Assembly: GCA_030446305.1 (NCBI GenBank) | Contig: JASUSA010000031.1 | Coordinates: 1 to 38,691 of the forward strand | Length of the DNA stretch: 38,691 nt | Reading direction: 5' to 3' | Origin: Clostridiales bacterium | GTDB taxonomy: Bacteria; Bacillota; Clostridia; Peptostreptococcales; Acidaminobacteraceae | Shown here: positions 7,084-15,989 of the stretch, in pieces | How the letters are laid out: each line of letters begins with the position of its first letter | Numbering within the stretch: position 1 is the stretch's first letter | Notes under the pieces: generated by a model | What the model saw: only the letters and a program-made list of their open reading frames with translations | The model's database searches: none | Told to the model about the DNA's origin: nothing | Program-made: the position numbers and the translations under genes

Positions 7084-7911
7084 ATGAAAATTAAAGCATA
7101 TGCAGTCTCAAAAGAAATAGATTTAAACATTATCGCACAAGAGTGTGGCATAAGGAAAAAATATACTTGGGAAGAACCGCTTATTTTAACAGAGCTGTTG
7201 CTTCAAAAAATATTCCACGAGGCTCATCTCCATGAAAAATCTGCTTTTATTTTTTCTTTCGGCGCAGTAGTATCCATCAATTTTACGCCGGATGAAGACA
7301 ACCAGCTAATACAATATCTAAAAGGTTTTGAAAAAGACATCAATATGAGTAATTGGCGCCGATTCAACGATGATTATGAAATTGTTATCGATGATACACT
7401 GCCGGATGAAACGCCATTTGTTTTTACGGATGAGCAGTTGTTTGTCAAAATATATGATCCGGCATATTTGGAACTCGCTGCAACGGTTATCGCGAAGTCT
7501 GTTGCACTGGAAAGTGTTGAAGAGCATTTAAAGAGCATATTGGATAAAATTGAAGTGATGGTTGACCGTTTGGAAAAGGGGAAACTGCGATTGAGTGATC
7601 GAAAGCTTGCGAAGACGATTTCACAGGTGCTGCATCATGAATACAGCAGTATTGCCTATATTATGATTTTGGATAAACCGGATTCCACATGGGAAAGCCA
7701 TCTCAATAACTTGCTTTACGATCAGATGGCTGAATTTTTCGAACTGAGTGACAGATATGAGATTATGAAATCAAAGACAGATATCATCAACAGTATCATT
7801 GATGGATTTGCAACCATTAGTCACTCGATGCGCGGTGCTTTTATAGAGTGGCTGATCGTCGTGCTCATTGTTGCAGAAGTTATTCTAATGATTTTAGATT
7901 TGCTGAAGTAA
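7084..7911 (+). CDS. RMD1/DUF155 family protein, first of two paralogues
   Basis: A 275-residue protein of the RMD1 (DUF155, YagE-like) family. Visible hallmarks are FIFSFGAVVSINF in the N-terminal half, VIAKSVALESVEEHL in the middle, FFELSDRYEIMKSK near the end and a C-terminal hydrophobic anchor (EWLIVVLIVAEVILMILDLL). The bacterial function is not established; the eukaryotic members are membrane proteins, some mitochondrial. Orientation is probably a cytoplasmic body tethered by the C-terminal helix. GGGAGG at 7068-7073 favours ATG 7084 over an in-frame GTG at 7063. A paralogue follows 12 bases later and an EAL-domain protein after that, so the three form one likely transcription unit. Confidence 0.75.
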   Translation: MKIKAYAVSKEIDLNIIAQECGIRKKYTWEEPLILTELLLQKIFHEAHLHEKSAFIFSFGAVVSINFTPDEDNQLIQYLKGFEKDINMSNWRRFNDDYEIVIDDTLPDETPFVFTDEQLFVKIYDPAYLELAATVIAKSVALESVEEHLKSILDKIEVMVDRLEKGKLRLSDRKLAKTISQVLHHEYSSIAYIMILDKPDSTWESHLNNLLYDQMAEFFELSDRYEIMKSKTDIINSIIDGFATISHSMRGAFIEWLIVVLIVAEVILMILDLLK

Positions 7912-7923
7912 GAAGAGGCCTTT

Positions 7924-8760
7924 ATGAACGAAGTGAAGTTCCTGTCAGTAAAGCTGGCTGAAAAAATGGATCTAAATGCGATTGCTTCCGTTTTCAATGT
8001 GACGCGAACCGTAAAATGGCAAGAAGTGCTGCTGATTGATCACGAGCTCGTGGAACTGGTTCTCAAGCGGCCGGTTGAAAAACGTGAAGTGTACCTATAT
8101 AGTTTTGGCGTTGCAACATTTGTTGATTTTTCTGAAGCTGAAGTTAGAGATTTTGTTGCCTTCATTGCACAAATACAAGCTGTGAGTTATGATGATTTTG
8201 CGATGTATTATGATCATTATGAAGCAACTGTAGGCGATTATGGTGAGTGGATTGTAACGCCCACATTGACAATTCCCTTTAGACCAATGATTAAACATAT
8301 TGCTGAAGCCGTTGCAAAATCAACCGGACTTATGCACACGGAGGCGCATTTAAATCGCGTCATGGATGCTGTAGAGCCGATGATTATAAAACTTGCGGCG
8401 GGAAGGTCCAGAATTACAAAGACGACGATGCAAATTGTAAGGGAAACCATTGTCTTCAAGTTCAAATTGACGCGAAATCTTAAACTCTTTGAACATCCTT
8501 CGGACGCTGAGTTTGGCAATATTTCAAGAGAGGGGTACGACTGGCTGTCAAAGAACTTTGAACTCGATGAACGCTACCAGATCAATGCACAGAAAATAGA
8601 AACACTCAAGCGTATGGTGTATCAGTATTATCATTTTAATCAAAACCGTAAAGTGCGTTCGCTTTATATCTTTGAAGTATTCCTGCTGATGCTCTTTCCA
8701 TTGGTTCGAATGCTAAGCGATCGTTTGCCTTTAATGATAGCATGGCTGCAAAGAAGCTGA
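7924..8760 (+). CDS. RMD1/DUF155 family protein, second paralogue
   Basis: A 278-residue homologue of the preceding gene. The shared landmarks are VYLYSFGVATFVDF, AVAKSTGLMHTEAHLNRVMD, and FELDERYQINAQK before a C-terminal hydrophobic segment (LYIFEVFLLMLFPLVRML). The final anchor is shorter and followed by a charged and then hydrophobic tail. Divergence between the two copies is high outside these landmarks, so the duplication is old and the two may form a heteromer. AAGAGG lies close before ATG 7924. It ends 11 bases before the start of the Cache-EAL gene. Biochemical role unknown. Confidence 0.75.
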   Translation: MNEVKFLSVKLAEKMDLNAIASVFNVTRTVKWQEVLLIDHELVELVLKRPVEKREVYLYSFGVATFVDFSEAEVRDFVAFIAQIQAVSYDDFAMYYDHYEATVGDYGEWIVTPTLTIPFRPMIKHIAEAVAKSTGLMHTEAHLNRVMDAVEPMIIKLAAGRSRITKTTMQIVRETIVFKFKLTRNLKLFEHPSDAEFGNISREGYDWLSKNFELDERYQINAQKIETLKRMVYQYYHFNQNRKVRSLYIFEVFLLMLFPLVRMLSDRLPLMIAWLQRS

Positions 8761-8771
8761 GGAGTCCCCAT

Positions 8772-10940
8772 ATGAAATATTGGCGAAATATGGCACTTTC
8801 AAAAAGACTATTGATTTATATAATGATTCTCGTATTGATGGCGGTATGTGCAATAGGTGCTGTCAGCTATACGATTTCTAAGCGTGCGTTGGATGACAAA
8901 GGCAAGACCATTCTTGAAAATGGTGTTGTCATGGCAAGCGCATATTTGAATGAACTGTGGGGCGATTATGAACGCGGTGAGTATACATATGATGAAGCCG
9001 TGGAAAACGTTAGGGTGTTTTTAAACGGAGAGATGACATCAGCAGGGCATCGTGATTTAATGACGGGGATTGATCTCGGCGAACACGGGTATTTCATTAT
9101 TTACGATACAGAAGGCACTGCAGTTGTTCATCCAACAATGGAAAATCAAAATCTTTGGCATGTCGTCGATCCGATAAGGCAAGATTATTATCTCGTTCAA
9201 GATCAGATTGCCATTGCCATGAATGGCGGCGGTTATGCCCATTATGCATGGGCATTTCCGACAGAGGACCGCATTGGCGAGAAAATTACGTATGCGCAAT
9301 ACTTGCCGGAATGGCAATGGGTTGTCGTTGCAACGACTTATGAAGAGGATTTTAACAAGAGTGCACGGAGTATCATTCTCGTACTTATTCTCTCGGCCAT
9401 TCTTTTCTCCGGCATTGGCATTGTCGGTGCTTCCATGTTTGTAACATCTATTACAAAACCAATGAAGCATATTTTAGAAGGGATGAAAGATGCGAGCGAC
9501 GGCGATTTCAGACAAATAGAACCCATCAGGCGAAATGATGAAGTCGGGCAGCTTATTGTCGGCTTTAACCAGATGTCCTGTGCCATTGAAAAGGCAAATG
9601 ACCATTTAAAAAAACAAGCGGATCGAATTGCTTTTTTAGCATACAATGATGTCATAAGTGAATTGCCAAACCGTAATCGATTTTCAGATTACGTTAATCA
9701 AAGAATTGAAAAAGGAATCCGTTCAGGTTATGTTCTGCAATTGGATATTAAAGACTTTAAAATTGTCAATTCAACAGTGGGCAGTGAAGTTGGCGACTTT
9801 ATTTTAAAACACGTTGGTCAGTCGTTTTTAGCCGTTAAAGATGAAAAGGCAATGATTGCCAGAACGAGTGGCAATGAATTTTCTATTTGGTTTGAAGATA
9901 TTCATCAAAGCGATCTCATAAAGATCATCAATGCCTTTAAACGCGTCTTAAATGAACGGTTAGAGCGGAATCAGATAAAACAGACCATTGATTTTCACTA
10001 TGCCTATGCCGTTTATCCAGAGCACGGGCGGAATTTTGACACACTTTACAAGCATACGTCCATTGCCATGAAATATGCAAAGGAAAATCGAGATCTTAAA
10101 GTCTATCGCTTTGAAGATACGATGCTCGAAGTGATTGAGAATGATTTAAAAATGAGCAAACTTTTAGAATACGCGATTTACAATCAAGAAGTTACGGTTG
10201 CTTATCAAAACAAAGTGTCATTGGCAACTGAAAAGGTGATTGGCGTTGAAGCATTGGCGAGATGGTATTCTTCTACATTGGGCTTTGTAAGTCCAGGTGT
10301 GTTTATCCCAGCCATCAATCGATCGAATTTAGCGCTTGTCTTTGGACAATACATGTTGGAACAGGTCTTTTTTGAACATCGGTTTGTTCACCAAAAATTT
10401 GGCGATCACATTAAAATTGCAATCAATATCTCCCCCATTTTTTTCATAGAAAAACAATTCATCAGTATTGTAAAACATGCGGTTGAAAAATTTTCCATCG
10501 ATCCTAGACAGTTTGTATTTGAAATAACGGAAGATGTCTTTATCAGTGATCTCGACAATATAAAAGAAACCGTGGGCACATTGAAGACAATGGGATTTTC
10601 AATCTCACTGGATGATTTTGGAACGGGATACTCATCCCTTAATTATCTGAAGAATATTGATATTGATGAAGTAAAAATTGATAAATCATTTATTGACCGC
10701 ATTACCACAGATGACAAAACAGTTGCGATGCTTGCAGCTATTCGAAAGATCACAGAAGCTTATGGCTATGAAGTCGTCGCAGAGGGCGTTGAAACGATTG
10801 ATCAGATTAATATCTTGAGAACGGTTGGATACGACACAATACAAGGCTTTTATTACTCGAAGCCGGAACCTATTCAATATGAGGAGATAAGCCTTCCAGA
10901 AATTGAAATGGGCAGTGTCGAGAATAATAATACAAAATAA
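8772..10940 (+). CDS. Cache-HAMP-GGDEF(degenerate)-EAL cyclic-di-GMP phosphodiesterase
   Basis: A 722-residue membrane signalling protein. Order: a first membrane helix (about residues 10-30); a single-Cache sensor outside the cell with GYFIIYDTEGTAVVHP and EWQWVVVATTYEEDF; a second membrane helix; HAMP; GGDEF; EAL. The GGDEF signature is SGNEF at residues 366-370, so cyclase activity is unlikely and this domain may instead bind GTP. The EAL domain keeps its key set: E493 in VEALARW, N of INISP, E of FEITED, DD of LDDFGTGYSSL, K of KIDKSFI, E of EGVET and Q of IQGFYYS. It should therefore hydrolyse cyclic-di-GMP. GAGGAG at 8759-8764 supports ATG 8772. It follows two RMD1 genes closely. Confidence 0.88.
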   Translation: MKYWRNMALSKRLLIYIMILVLMAVCAIGAVSYTISKRALDDKGKTILENGVVMASAYLNELWGDYERGEYTYDEAVENVRVFLNGEMTSAGHRDLMTGIDLGEHGYFIIYDTEGTAVVHPTMENQNLWHVVDPIRQDYYLVQDQIAIAMNGGGYAHYAWAFPTEDRIGEKITYAQYLPEWQWVVVATTYEEDFNKSARSIILVLILSAILFSGIGIVGASMFVTSITKPMKHILEGMKDASDGDFRQIEPIRRNDEVGQLIVGFNQMSCAIEKANDHLKKQADRIAFLAYNDVISELPNRNRFSDYVNQRIEKGIRSGYVLQLDIKDFKIVNSTVGSEVGDFILKHVGQSFLAVKDEKAMIARTSGNEFSIWFEDIHQSDLIKIINAFKRVLNERLERNQIKQTIDFHYAYAVYPEHGRNFDTLYKHTSIAMKYAKENRDLKVYRFEDTMLEVIENDLKMSKLLEYAIYNQEVTVAYQNKVSLATEKVIGVEALARWYSSTLGFVSPGVFIPAINRSNLALVFGQYMLEQVFFEHRFVHQKFGDHIKIAINISPIFFIEKQFISIVKHAVEKFSIDPRQFVFEITEDVFISDLDNIKETVGTLKTMGFSISLDDFGTGYSSLNYLKNIDIDEVKIDKSFIDRITTDDKTVAMLAAIRKITEAYGYEVVAEGVETIDQINILRTVGYDTIQGFYYSKPEPIQYEEISLPEIEMGSVENNNTK

Positions 10941-11018
10941 TTGTCTTTAAACGACGGTATTTGCCGTGTCAATGACATAAAATAAAATTTATAGTAAAGC
11001 AGAGAGGTTATTTGCATT

Positions 11019-11687
11019 ATGAATCGTTTAGCAGAAAAAATTAAACAAGCAAGGTTACAAGCAGGCCTGACCGAAAAAGAACTCGCTAAAAAATGCGGTC
11101 TTCAGATTTCATATATTATACAGGTTGAGAGTGGCAAGAAAATTATCAATGAACAGATTGCCGATCAAATATTAAAAGCACTCGGCTCAACGGTGACGCC
11201 TTTATCGGAACAGGCTTCTGACTATGATCGCACCCATCGTGTACAGCCTCAAAAGGTGAATCCGGAAAAGGTACATAAGCCGGTTGAGCCAAATGCGCAG
11301 TGGGCTGGCATCATCGGTCAGTTGATTTATGAAGTACCAGTGATTGATCTTGCTCAAAACACGCAAATTGGAGCCATTCCGCATCCAGTACTGCAGAATA
11401 AAGTAGAAGGGCACAATGGCGATAAGCTTTACTATGTACACCTGTCGTCAGACTGTGATGTAAAATTGCGCCTCTGTAAGGGCGATCAAGTCTTAACGCT
11501 GAAAACAAAGTCTGTCATAACGGGTGCCGTTATGCATTTTAAATACCAGAATAAGTACTATGTCGGCCGTGTACAAACCTTGGATCGCAACATGGTGATT
11601 GTAACGAGCGATATGATAAAAAAAGAGATCCCACAAAAAGACATCGAAATCATGGGCCAGTGTTTAAAAGTCGTCTTTGATTTGTAG
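11019..11687 (+). CDS. HTH (XRE) protein with a C-terminal S24-like, non-catalytic-looking domain
   Basis: A 222-residue protein. Residues 5-60 are a Cro/C1-type helix-turn-helix (IKQARLQAGLTEKELAKKCG...SYIIQVESGKK). A linker rich in charged and proline residues leads to a beta-rich domain from about residue 90. This domain has the general run of LexA/CI-type S24 folds (YYVHLSSDCDVKLRLCKGDQVLTL, then a late RVQ strand). The catalytic 'G-x-S-M' serine motif and the lysine in its usual context are not seen, so self-cleavage is unlikely. The resemblance is weak and by eye. AGAGAGG precedes the ATG. The next gene, an FMN enzyme, starts 27 bases later, so this may be its regulator. Confidence 0.65.
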   Translation: MNRLAEKIKQARLQAGLTEKELAKKCGLQISYIIQVESGKKIINEQIADQILKALGSTVTPLSEQASDYDRTHRVQPQKVNPEKVHKPVEPNAQWAGIIGQLIYEVPVIDLAQNTQIGAIPHPVLQNKVEGHNGDKLYYVHLSSDCDVKLRLCKGDQVLTLKTKSVITGAVMHFKYQNKYYVGRVQTLDRNMVIVTSDMIKKEIPQKDIEIMGQCLKVVFDL

Positions 11688-11714
11688 TGTCGGGGGAAAT
11701 TCGAGGAGGAAGTT

Positions 11715-12734
11715 ATGAATTATCAAGAAATCGTCAAAAAAGCGAAAGCGGATATTGGCCCCAATTGTCGTGTTTGTCCGGAATGCAACGGTGTTGCATG
11801 CAAAGGCATTATTCCTGGTCCAGGCGGGAAAGGCACTGGACGCGGATTCATACGGAATTACAATGATTTAAAGGGTATTGCGCTCAACATGGACACCATC
11901 TATGAAAATTTTGTGCCGGACTGCCACGTTGAACTATTTGGCAAGACATTTGACCTGCCGGTATTTGCAGGGCCAATTGGCGCAGTTCAGCAGCATTACA
12001 GCGATAAGTATGATGATCTGACCTATTCGACTGCACTCATAAAGGGCTGTAAAGCTGCCGGCAGTATTGCATTCACAGGCGACGGTGTCGTAGATGCTGT
12101 TTTTAACGGAACGATTGAGGCGATTGGCGAGCACGAGGGCTGCGGTGTGCCGACGATTAAACCATGGAGCAAAGAAGAAGTGATTAAGAAGATTAAAATG
12201 GCAGAATCGGTAAATGCCGCCGCTGTTGCAATGGATATTGACGCAGCGGGTTTAACACTGCTTGGCAAACTTGGCAAACCTGTCTTCCCGATGTCTGTAG
12301 AGACGCTTAAAGCGATTGTCGACAGTACAGAATTGCCGTTTATTTTAAAAGGCGTCATGACGGCAGCTGCTGCCAAAAAAGCCGTAGATGCAGGCGTCTA
12401 CGCCGTACTCGTTTCAAATCATGGTGGTAGAGTGCTAGACGAAACACCGTCAACCATTTCTGTTCTTGAAGAAATTATTGAAGCCGTTGACGGAAAGGCG
12501 AAAATTCTGATAGATGGCGGCTTTAGAAGCGGTATCGACGTATTTAAAGCAATCGCAATGGGTGCGCATGGCGTCATCATCGCCAGACCGTATGCGACAG
12601 CTATCTATGGCGGTGATGCAGAGGGCGTGAAAATTTATACGGATAAAATAAAAGATGAACTTGAAAATGCCATGCTCATGACAGGATGCAAAACACTATC
12701 AGAGATTACGCGCGATAAAGTGAGAAAACTTTAA
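11715..12734 (+). CDS. FMN-dependent alpha-hydroxy-acid dehydrogenase family protein with N-terminal Cys cluster
   Basis: A 339-residue TIM-barrel flavoenzyme of the lactate-oxidase/glycolate-oxidase family. The active-site His236 and Arg239 lie in SNHGGRVLDETPS. The FMN-phosphate region is LIDGGFRSGIDVFKAIAMGA followed by IIARPYATAIYGG. The N-terminus carries four cysteines (C18, C21, C24, C29; C-x2-C-x2-C-x4-C), then a Gly-rich GPGGKGTGRGF. That cluster is absent from classical lactate oxidase and could bind a metal or an iron-sulphur centre. In an anaerobe the enzyme more likely passes electrons to a carrier than to oxygen. AGGAGG precedes the ATG. A perfect terminator follows at 12793-12823. 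The true substrate is unknown. Confidence 0.78.
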   Translation: MNYQEIVKKAKADIGPNCRVCPECNGVACKGIIPGPGGKGTGRGFIRNYNDLKGIALNMDTIYENFVPDCHVELFGKTFDLPVFAGPIGAVQQHYSDKYDDLTYSTALIKGCKAAGSIAFTGDGVVDAVFNGTIEAIGEHEGCGVPTIKPWSKEEVIKKIKMAESVNAAAVAMDIDAAGLTLLGKLGKPVFPMSVETLKAIVDSTELPFILKGVMTAAAAKKAVDAGVYAVLVSNHGGRVLDETPSTISVLEEIIEAVDGKAKILIDGGFRSGIDVFKAIAMGAHGVIIARPYATAIYGGDAEGVKIYTDKIKDELENAMLMTGCKTLSEITRDKVRKL

Positions 12735-12792
12735 TTTAAAACGAAAAGCAGGCTGTTCGTTACACTGCGGTGAAAGAGGCTGTATAGAGACG

Positions 12793-12823
12793 CCCCCATT
12801 GTTTAAACAATGGGGGTTTTTAT
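12793..12823 (+). terminator. Rho-independent terminator after the FMN enzyme gene
   Basis: CCCCCATTG and CAATGGGGG form a perfect 9-bp stem around a TTTAAA loop, followed by TTTTT. Confidence 0.92.
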
Positions 12824-12884
12824 CGTGCCGTAAAACCAAATGCTGTTTGCCGTGTTGATAACAGTTTGTTTACAATTCCTAGGA

Positions 12885-12913
12885 TTGACATCGCTTTGGG
12901 ACGCGCATATAAT
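12885..12913 (+). promoter_or_regulatory. Consensus promoter of clpB
   Basis: TTGACA at 12885-12890, a 17-base spacer and TATAAT at 12908-12913: a perfect vegetative promoter. The transcript should begin near 12920, immediately before the CIRCE box. Confidence 0.92.
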
Positions 12914-12922
12914 AATATTAGA

Positions 12923-12949
12923 TTAGCACTCGACGAACGAGAGTGCTAA
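12923..12949 (+). promoter_or_regulatory. CIRCE element (HrcA operator) controlling clpB
   Basis: TTAGCACTC-N9-GAGTGCTAA, a perfect match to the CIRCE inverted repeat. It lies directly at the predicted transcript start, so HrcA binding would shut off clpB until heat or misfolded protein titrates the GroE-HrcA system. HrcA itself is not in this window. Confidence 0.97.
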
Positions 12950-12994
12950 CAACGAAAAACATATTGCGTGTAGAGGATTGAGGAGGTATTGCTT

Positions 12995-15580
12995 ATGAAT
13001 TTAGATAAATTGTCGCCAAAATTAAATGAAGCGATTGAAATAGCGCACCGTACAGCGATTAAGCTGAACCATGCAAAGGTGGAAGGCGAACACCTGCATT
13101 ATGGACTTATAAAAGTTGAAAGTAGTTTAATCAGACGGATATTGCAGTATTTAGGTGTGGATGCTCAGAAATATGAAAACGAGCTTTATGATTTACTTGA
13201 TAAGATGCCGCAAGTGCTTGGCGAAGATGTACAGATAACAGGGACGCGACGTTTCAATCAATTGTTGATCCTTGCAGAAGAAGAGGCTGAGCGCATGGGT
13301 TCTGGACTGACGGGACTTGAACACGTTTACCTCATGCTGATTAATGAACGAAGAACCCTTTCTTCCGACCTCATTAAACGATTTGGGATTACAAAAGATG
13401 CTTTTTTGGATGCTTTGCGATATGCTGCAGAAAATGGCAGTGCCGGTGGCAATATGGACAGCGATCAATTTGAATCGCTTCGAAAATACAGTCGTGATCT
13501 AATCGACATGGCGCGTCAGGGCAAACTTGACCCAGTTATAGGTCGGGATGCTGAAATTCGTCGTACAGTTCGCATCTTATCGAGAAGAACAAAAAACAAT
13601 CCTGTTTTGGTTGGAGAACCCGGGGTTGGAAAAACAGCTGTCGTAGAAGGGTTGGCACAGCGTATTCTAAAAGGTGATGTACCTGAGAACTTAAAAGGCA
13701 AACAATTATTTGCACTGGATATGGGTGCGCTTATAGCAGGTGCGAAGTTCAGAGGTGAGTTTGAAGAGCGTTTGAAAGCAGTGCTGGACGAAGTACAAGC
13801 TGCAGAAGGCGAAGTGATTCTTTTTATTGACGAATTACACACCATTGTCGGTGCCGGTAAGACGGAAGGTGCCATGGACGCGGGAAACTTGTTGAAACCG
13901 CTTTTAGCACGTGGTGCTCTGAAATGTATTGGCGCAACGACTTTAGATGAATATCGCAAGTATATTGAAAAGGATGCGGCGTTGGAGCGACGCTTTCAGC
14001 CTATTCAGATTGATCAGCCCACGGTGGAAGACACCATCTCCATCCTTCGTGGTCTCAAGGAAAAATTCGAACTGCATCATGGCGTTCGCATAACGGATGG
14101 GGCACTAGTGGCCTGTGCCGTTTTATCGGATCGGTATATCACAGACCGTTTTCTGCCAGATAAGGCGATTGACCTCATGGACGAGGCCGCCGCAAAAATT
14201 CGTACTGAGATTGACAGTATGCCAAGTGAACTCGATGAAGTGTCAAGGCGCCAAATGCAGTTGGAAATTGAAAAACAGGCACTTTTAAAGGAATCGGATC
14301 ATGCCTCTGCTGTAAGGCTGGAAAAGATATCAGAAGAAATTGAATCGCTGAAAGAAAGCACATCCGAAATGAAACTCAAATGGGAAATGGAAAAGCGTGC
14401 GCGTAATGCTGAAAAGGATATTCGACAGCAAATCGAAAACGTCAAGCTCAAGATAGAAGAAGCGGAACGCGCTTATGACTTGGAAGCGCTTGCAACTTTA
14501 AAATACGGTGAACTGCCGACACTTGAGAAACAGCTTGAAACGGCTGCTGCGCGTTCTCAGGAAGAAGCGCACATGCTTAGTGAAGCTGTTACGGAACAGG
14601 AAATTGCTGAAATTATTTCAAAATGGACAGGTATTCCGGTGTCAAAGCTAAATGCATCTGAAAAGGAGCGTTTGCTGCAGCTTGAACACATTCTTCATAA
14701 GCGCGTCATTGGCCAGAATGATGCTGTAGAAGCCGTTAGCGATGCCGTATTGCGTGCACGCGCAGGCTTAAAGGATCCCAATAAGCCAATTGGTTCATTT
14801 CTGTTTTTGGGACCAACAGGTGTCGGCAAAACAGAACTTGCCAAGGCACTTGCAGAAGCGCTCTTTGACAGTGAACAAAACCTCATTCGTATCGATATGA
14901 GTGAGTATATGGAAAAACATGCTGTTTCCCGCTTGATTGGTGCGCCTCCGGGATATGTTGGCTACGATCAAGGCGGTATGCTCACAGAAGCCGTTAGGCG
15001 TCAAGCCTATTCAGTGATTCTATTTGATGAGGTGGAAAAAGCACATCCGGAAGTCTTTAACGTATTGCTGCAGTTGCTGGATGATGGTAGGCTTACGGAC
15101 AGTCAGGGACGTACTGTAAGTTTTAAAAACACCGTGGTCATTATGACATCTAACATTGGCAGCGATATTCTATTGGATGAACTCAAACAGCAGGATACGA
15201 TTGGCGATGCAGCCAAAGATGCGGTTTTAGCGCGTATGCACCAGTACTTTAAGCCGGAACTCATTAATCGATTGGATGAAACCGTTGTCTTTTCTCCACT
15301 GACGAAGGTCGATTTGAAACAAATCATCGACATCATGATTAGCCATTTGGAAAAACGATTAAAAGAACAGGAAATTAGTTTAAGCGTTACACAAAACGCA
15401 AAAGAACAAATTATTCAGGATGCCTATAATCCTGAATTTGGTGCAAGACCACTAAAGCGATTTATTGAACGTCAAATTGAAACCGTCATTTCCAAGCAGA
15501 TTATCGCAGGGACTTTAACAGCTGGCATGAACGCCGTCGTCGATGTTGAATTGGGCAAATACTTTATAAAAACAAATTGA
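12995..15580 (+). CDS. clpB: ATP-dependent disaggregase ClpB (Hsp100)
   Basis: An 861-residue class-I AAA+ protein, the normal ClpB length. It has an N-terminal double Clp repeat (about 1-145), NBD1 with Walker [10 protein letters not shown] at 207-215 and Walker [11 protein letters not shown], a long coiled-coil middle domain (roughly 400-520), and NBD2 with GPTGVGKTE at 606-614 and the C-terminal D2-small domain ending [12 protein letters not shown]. The middle domain marks it as ClpB rather than ClpA or ClpC. As a hexamer it pulls proteins out of aggregates together with DnaK. ATG at 12995 has AGGAGG 8 bases upstream; a TTG two codons earlier is not needed. Control by a consensus promoter plus CIRCE makes it a heat-shock gene. 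Confidence 0.97.
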   Translation: MNLDKLSPKLNEAIEIAHRTAIKLNHAKVEGEHLHYGLIKVESSLIRRILQYLGVDAQKYENELYDLLDKMPQVLGEDVQITGTRRFNQLLILAEEEAERMGSGLTGLEHVYLMLINERRTLSSDLIKRFGITKDAFLDALRYAAENGSAGGNMDSDQFESLRKYSRDLIDMARQGKLDPVIGRDAEIRRTVRILSRRTKNNPVLVGEPGVGKTAVVEGLAQRILKGDVPENLKGKQLFALDMGALIAGAKFRGEFEERLKAVLDEVQAAEGEVILFIDELHTIVGAGKTEGAMDAGNLLKPLLARGALKCIGATTLDEYRKYIEKDAALERRFQPIQIDQPTVEDTISILRGLKEKFELHHGVRITDGALVACAVLSDRYITDRFLPDKAIDLMDEAAAKIRTEIDSMPSELDEVSRRQMQLEIEKQALLKESDHASAVRLEKISEEIESLKESTSEMKLKWEMEKRARNAEKDIRQQIENVKLKIEEAERAYDLEALATLKYGELPTLEKQLETAAARSQEEAHMLSEAVTEQEIAEIISKWTGIPVSKLNASEKERLLQLEHILHKRVIGQNDAVEAVSDAVLRARAGLKDPNKPIGSFLFLGPTGVGKTELAKALAEALFDSEQNLIRIDMSEYMEKHAVSRLIGAPPGYVGYDQGGMLTEAVRRQAYSVILFDEVEKAHPEVFNVLLQLLDDGRLTDSQGRTVSFKNTVVIMTSNIGSDILLDELKQQDTIGDAAKDAVLARMHQYFKPELINRLDETVVFSPLTKVDLKQIIDIMISHLEKRLKEQEISLSVTQNAKEQIIQDAYNPEFGARPLKRFIERQIETVISKQIIAGTLTAGMNAVVDVELGKYFIKTN

Positions 15581-15640
15581 CAGATAGCAGAGATGCGTTT
15601 ATACTTTTCCCAATAACACGATAAAAAAGGAGATTTGCAA

Positions 15641-15862
15641 ATGAGCGAGGGTAAAGGCGGCTGCGGCTGCGGTAATCACGAACGTCATGCATCTGGCGGC
15701 TGTTGCGGCGGACATGGCCACGGCCATCAAGAAGGACAAAAAGACGGCTGTTGTGGGCATGGCAATCATCATCAACAAAACGGCGATCAAAGCACTCACG
15801 GGCACGGTCAAGGTGGCTGCTGCGGAAAAGGACATGGCGGCTGTGGCGGACATGATGCATAA
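15641..15862 (+). CDS. Small Gly/His/Cys-rich, probably metal-binding protein
   Basis: A 73-residue protein in which 26 Gly, 12 His and 9 Cys make up about two thirds. Apart from Met1 it has no Leu, Ile, Val, Phe, Tyr or Trp, so it cannot form a normal hydrophobic core. Short motifs recur: GGCCGGHGHGH, GCCGHGNHH and GGCCGKGHGG, each a Cys pair followed by His. This composition suggests binding of soft or borderline metals (Zn, Ni, Cu), like metallothioneins or His-rich nickel stores, but no family is recognised. AAGGAG at 15627-15632 with 8-base spacing fixes ATG 15641. It lies 60 bases after clpB without a terminator between, so it may be heat-induced by read-through. A strong terminator follows. 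Confidence 0.75.
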   Translation: MSEGKGGCGCGNHERHASGGCCGGHGHGHQEGQKDGCCGHGNHHQQNGDQSTHGHGQGGCCGKGHGGCGGHDA

Positions 15863-15919
15863 AGCATTGCGCTTTTAGCTTTTAGGTCTGCAGTGGTATT
15901 GAATGATCGAAAAACAAAT

Positions 15920-15965
15920 AAAGGTGTTCCACAATGCATAAAAACATTGCGGAGCACCTTTTTGA
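15920..15965 (+). terminator. Bidirectional terminator between the Cys/His protein and the MocR gene
   Basis: A 16-bp imperfect stem (AAGGTGTTCC... with ...GGAGCACCTT, one G-U and one mismatch) with an A-rich flank on the left and T-run on the right. It serves both convergent genes. Confidence 0.8.
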
Positions 15966-15989
15966 ATATGATGCGATCGTACAAATCGG

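Noticed and set aside
9057..9470. Minus-strand 137-codon open frame
   Set aside because: It lies wholly inside the Cache-EAL gene in antisense, has no ribosome site and shows no family features.
10941..11018. Cyclic-di-GMP riboswitch near the EAL gene
   Set aside because: None of the conserved GEMM sequence blocks are present here or before the cyclase gene.
13516..13959. Minus-strand 147-codon open frame
   Set aside because: Antisense shadow of the conserved ClpB NBD1; rich in Ser, Pro and Ala as expected from reading conserved codons backwards.
15564..15860. Minus-strand 98-codon frame opposite the Cys/His protein
   Set aside because: The plus frame has a strong ribosome site and follows clpB; the minus frame has neither a start signal nor recognisable features.
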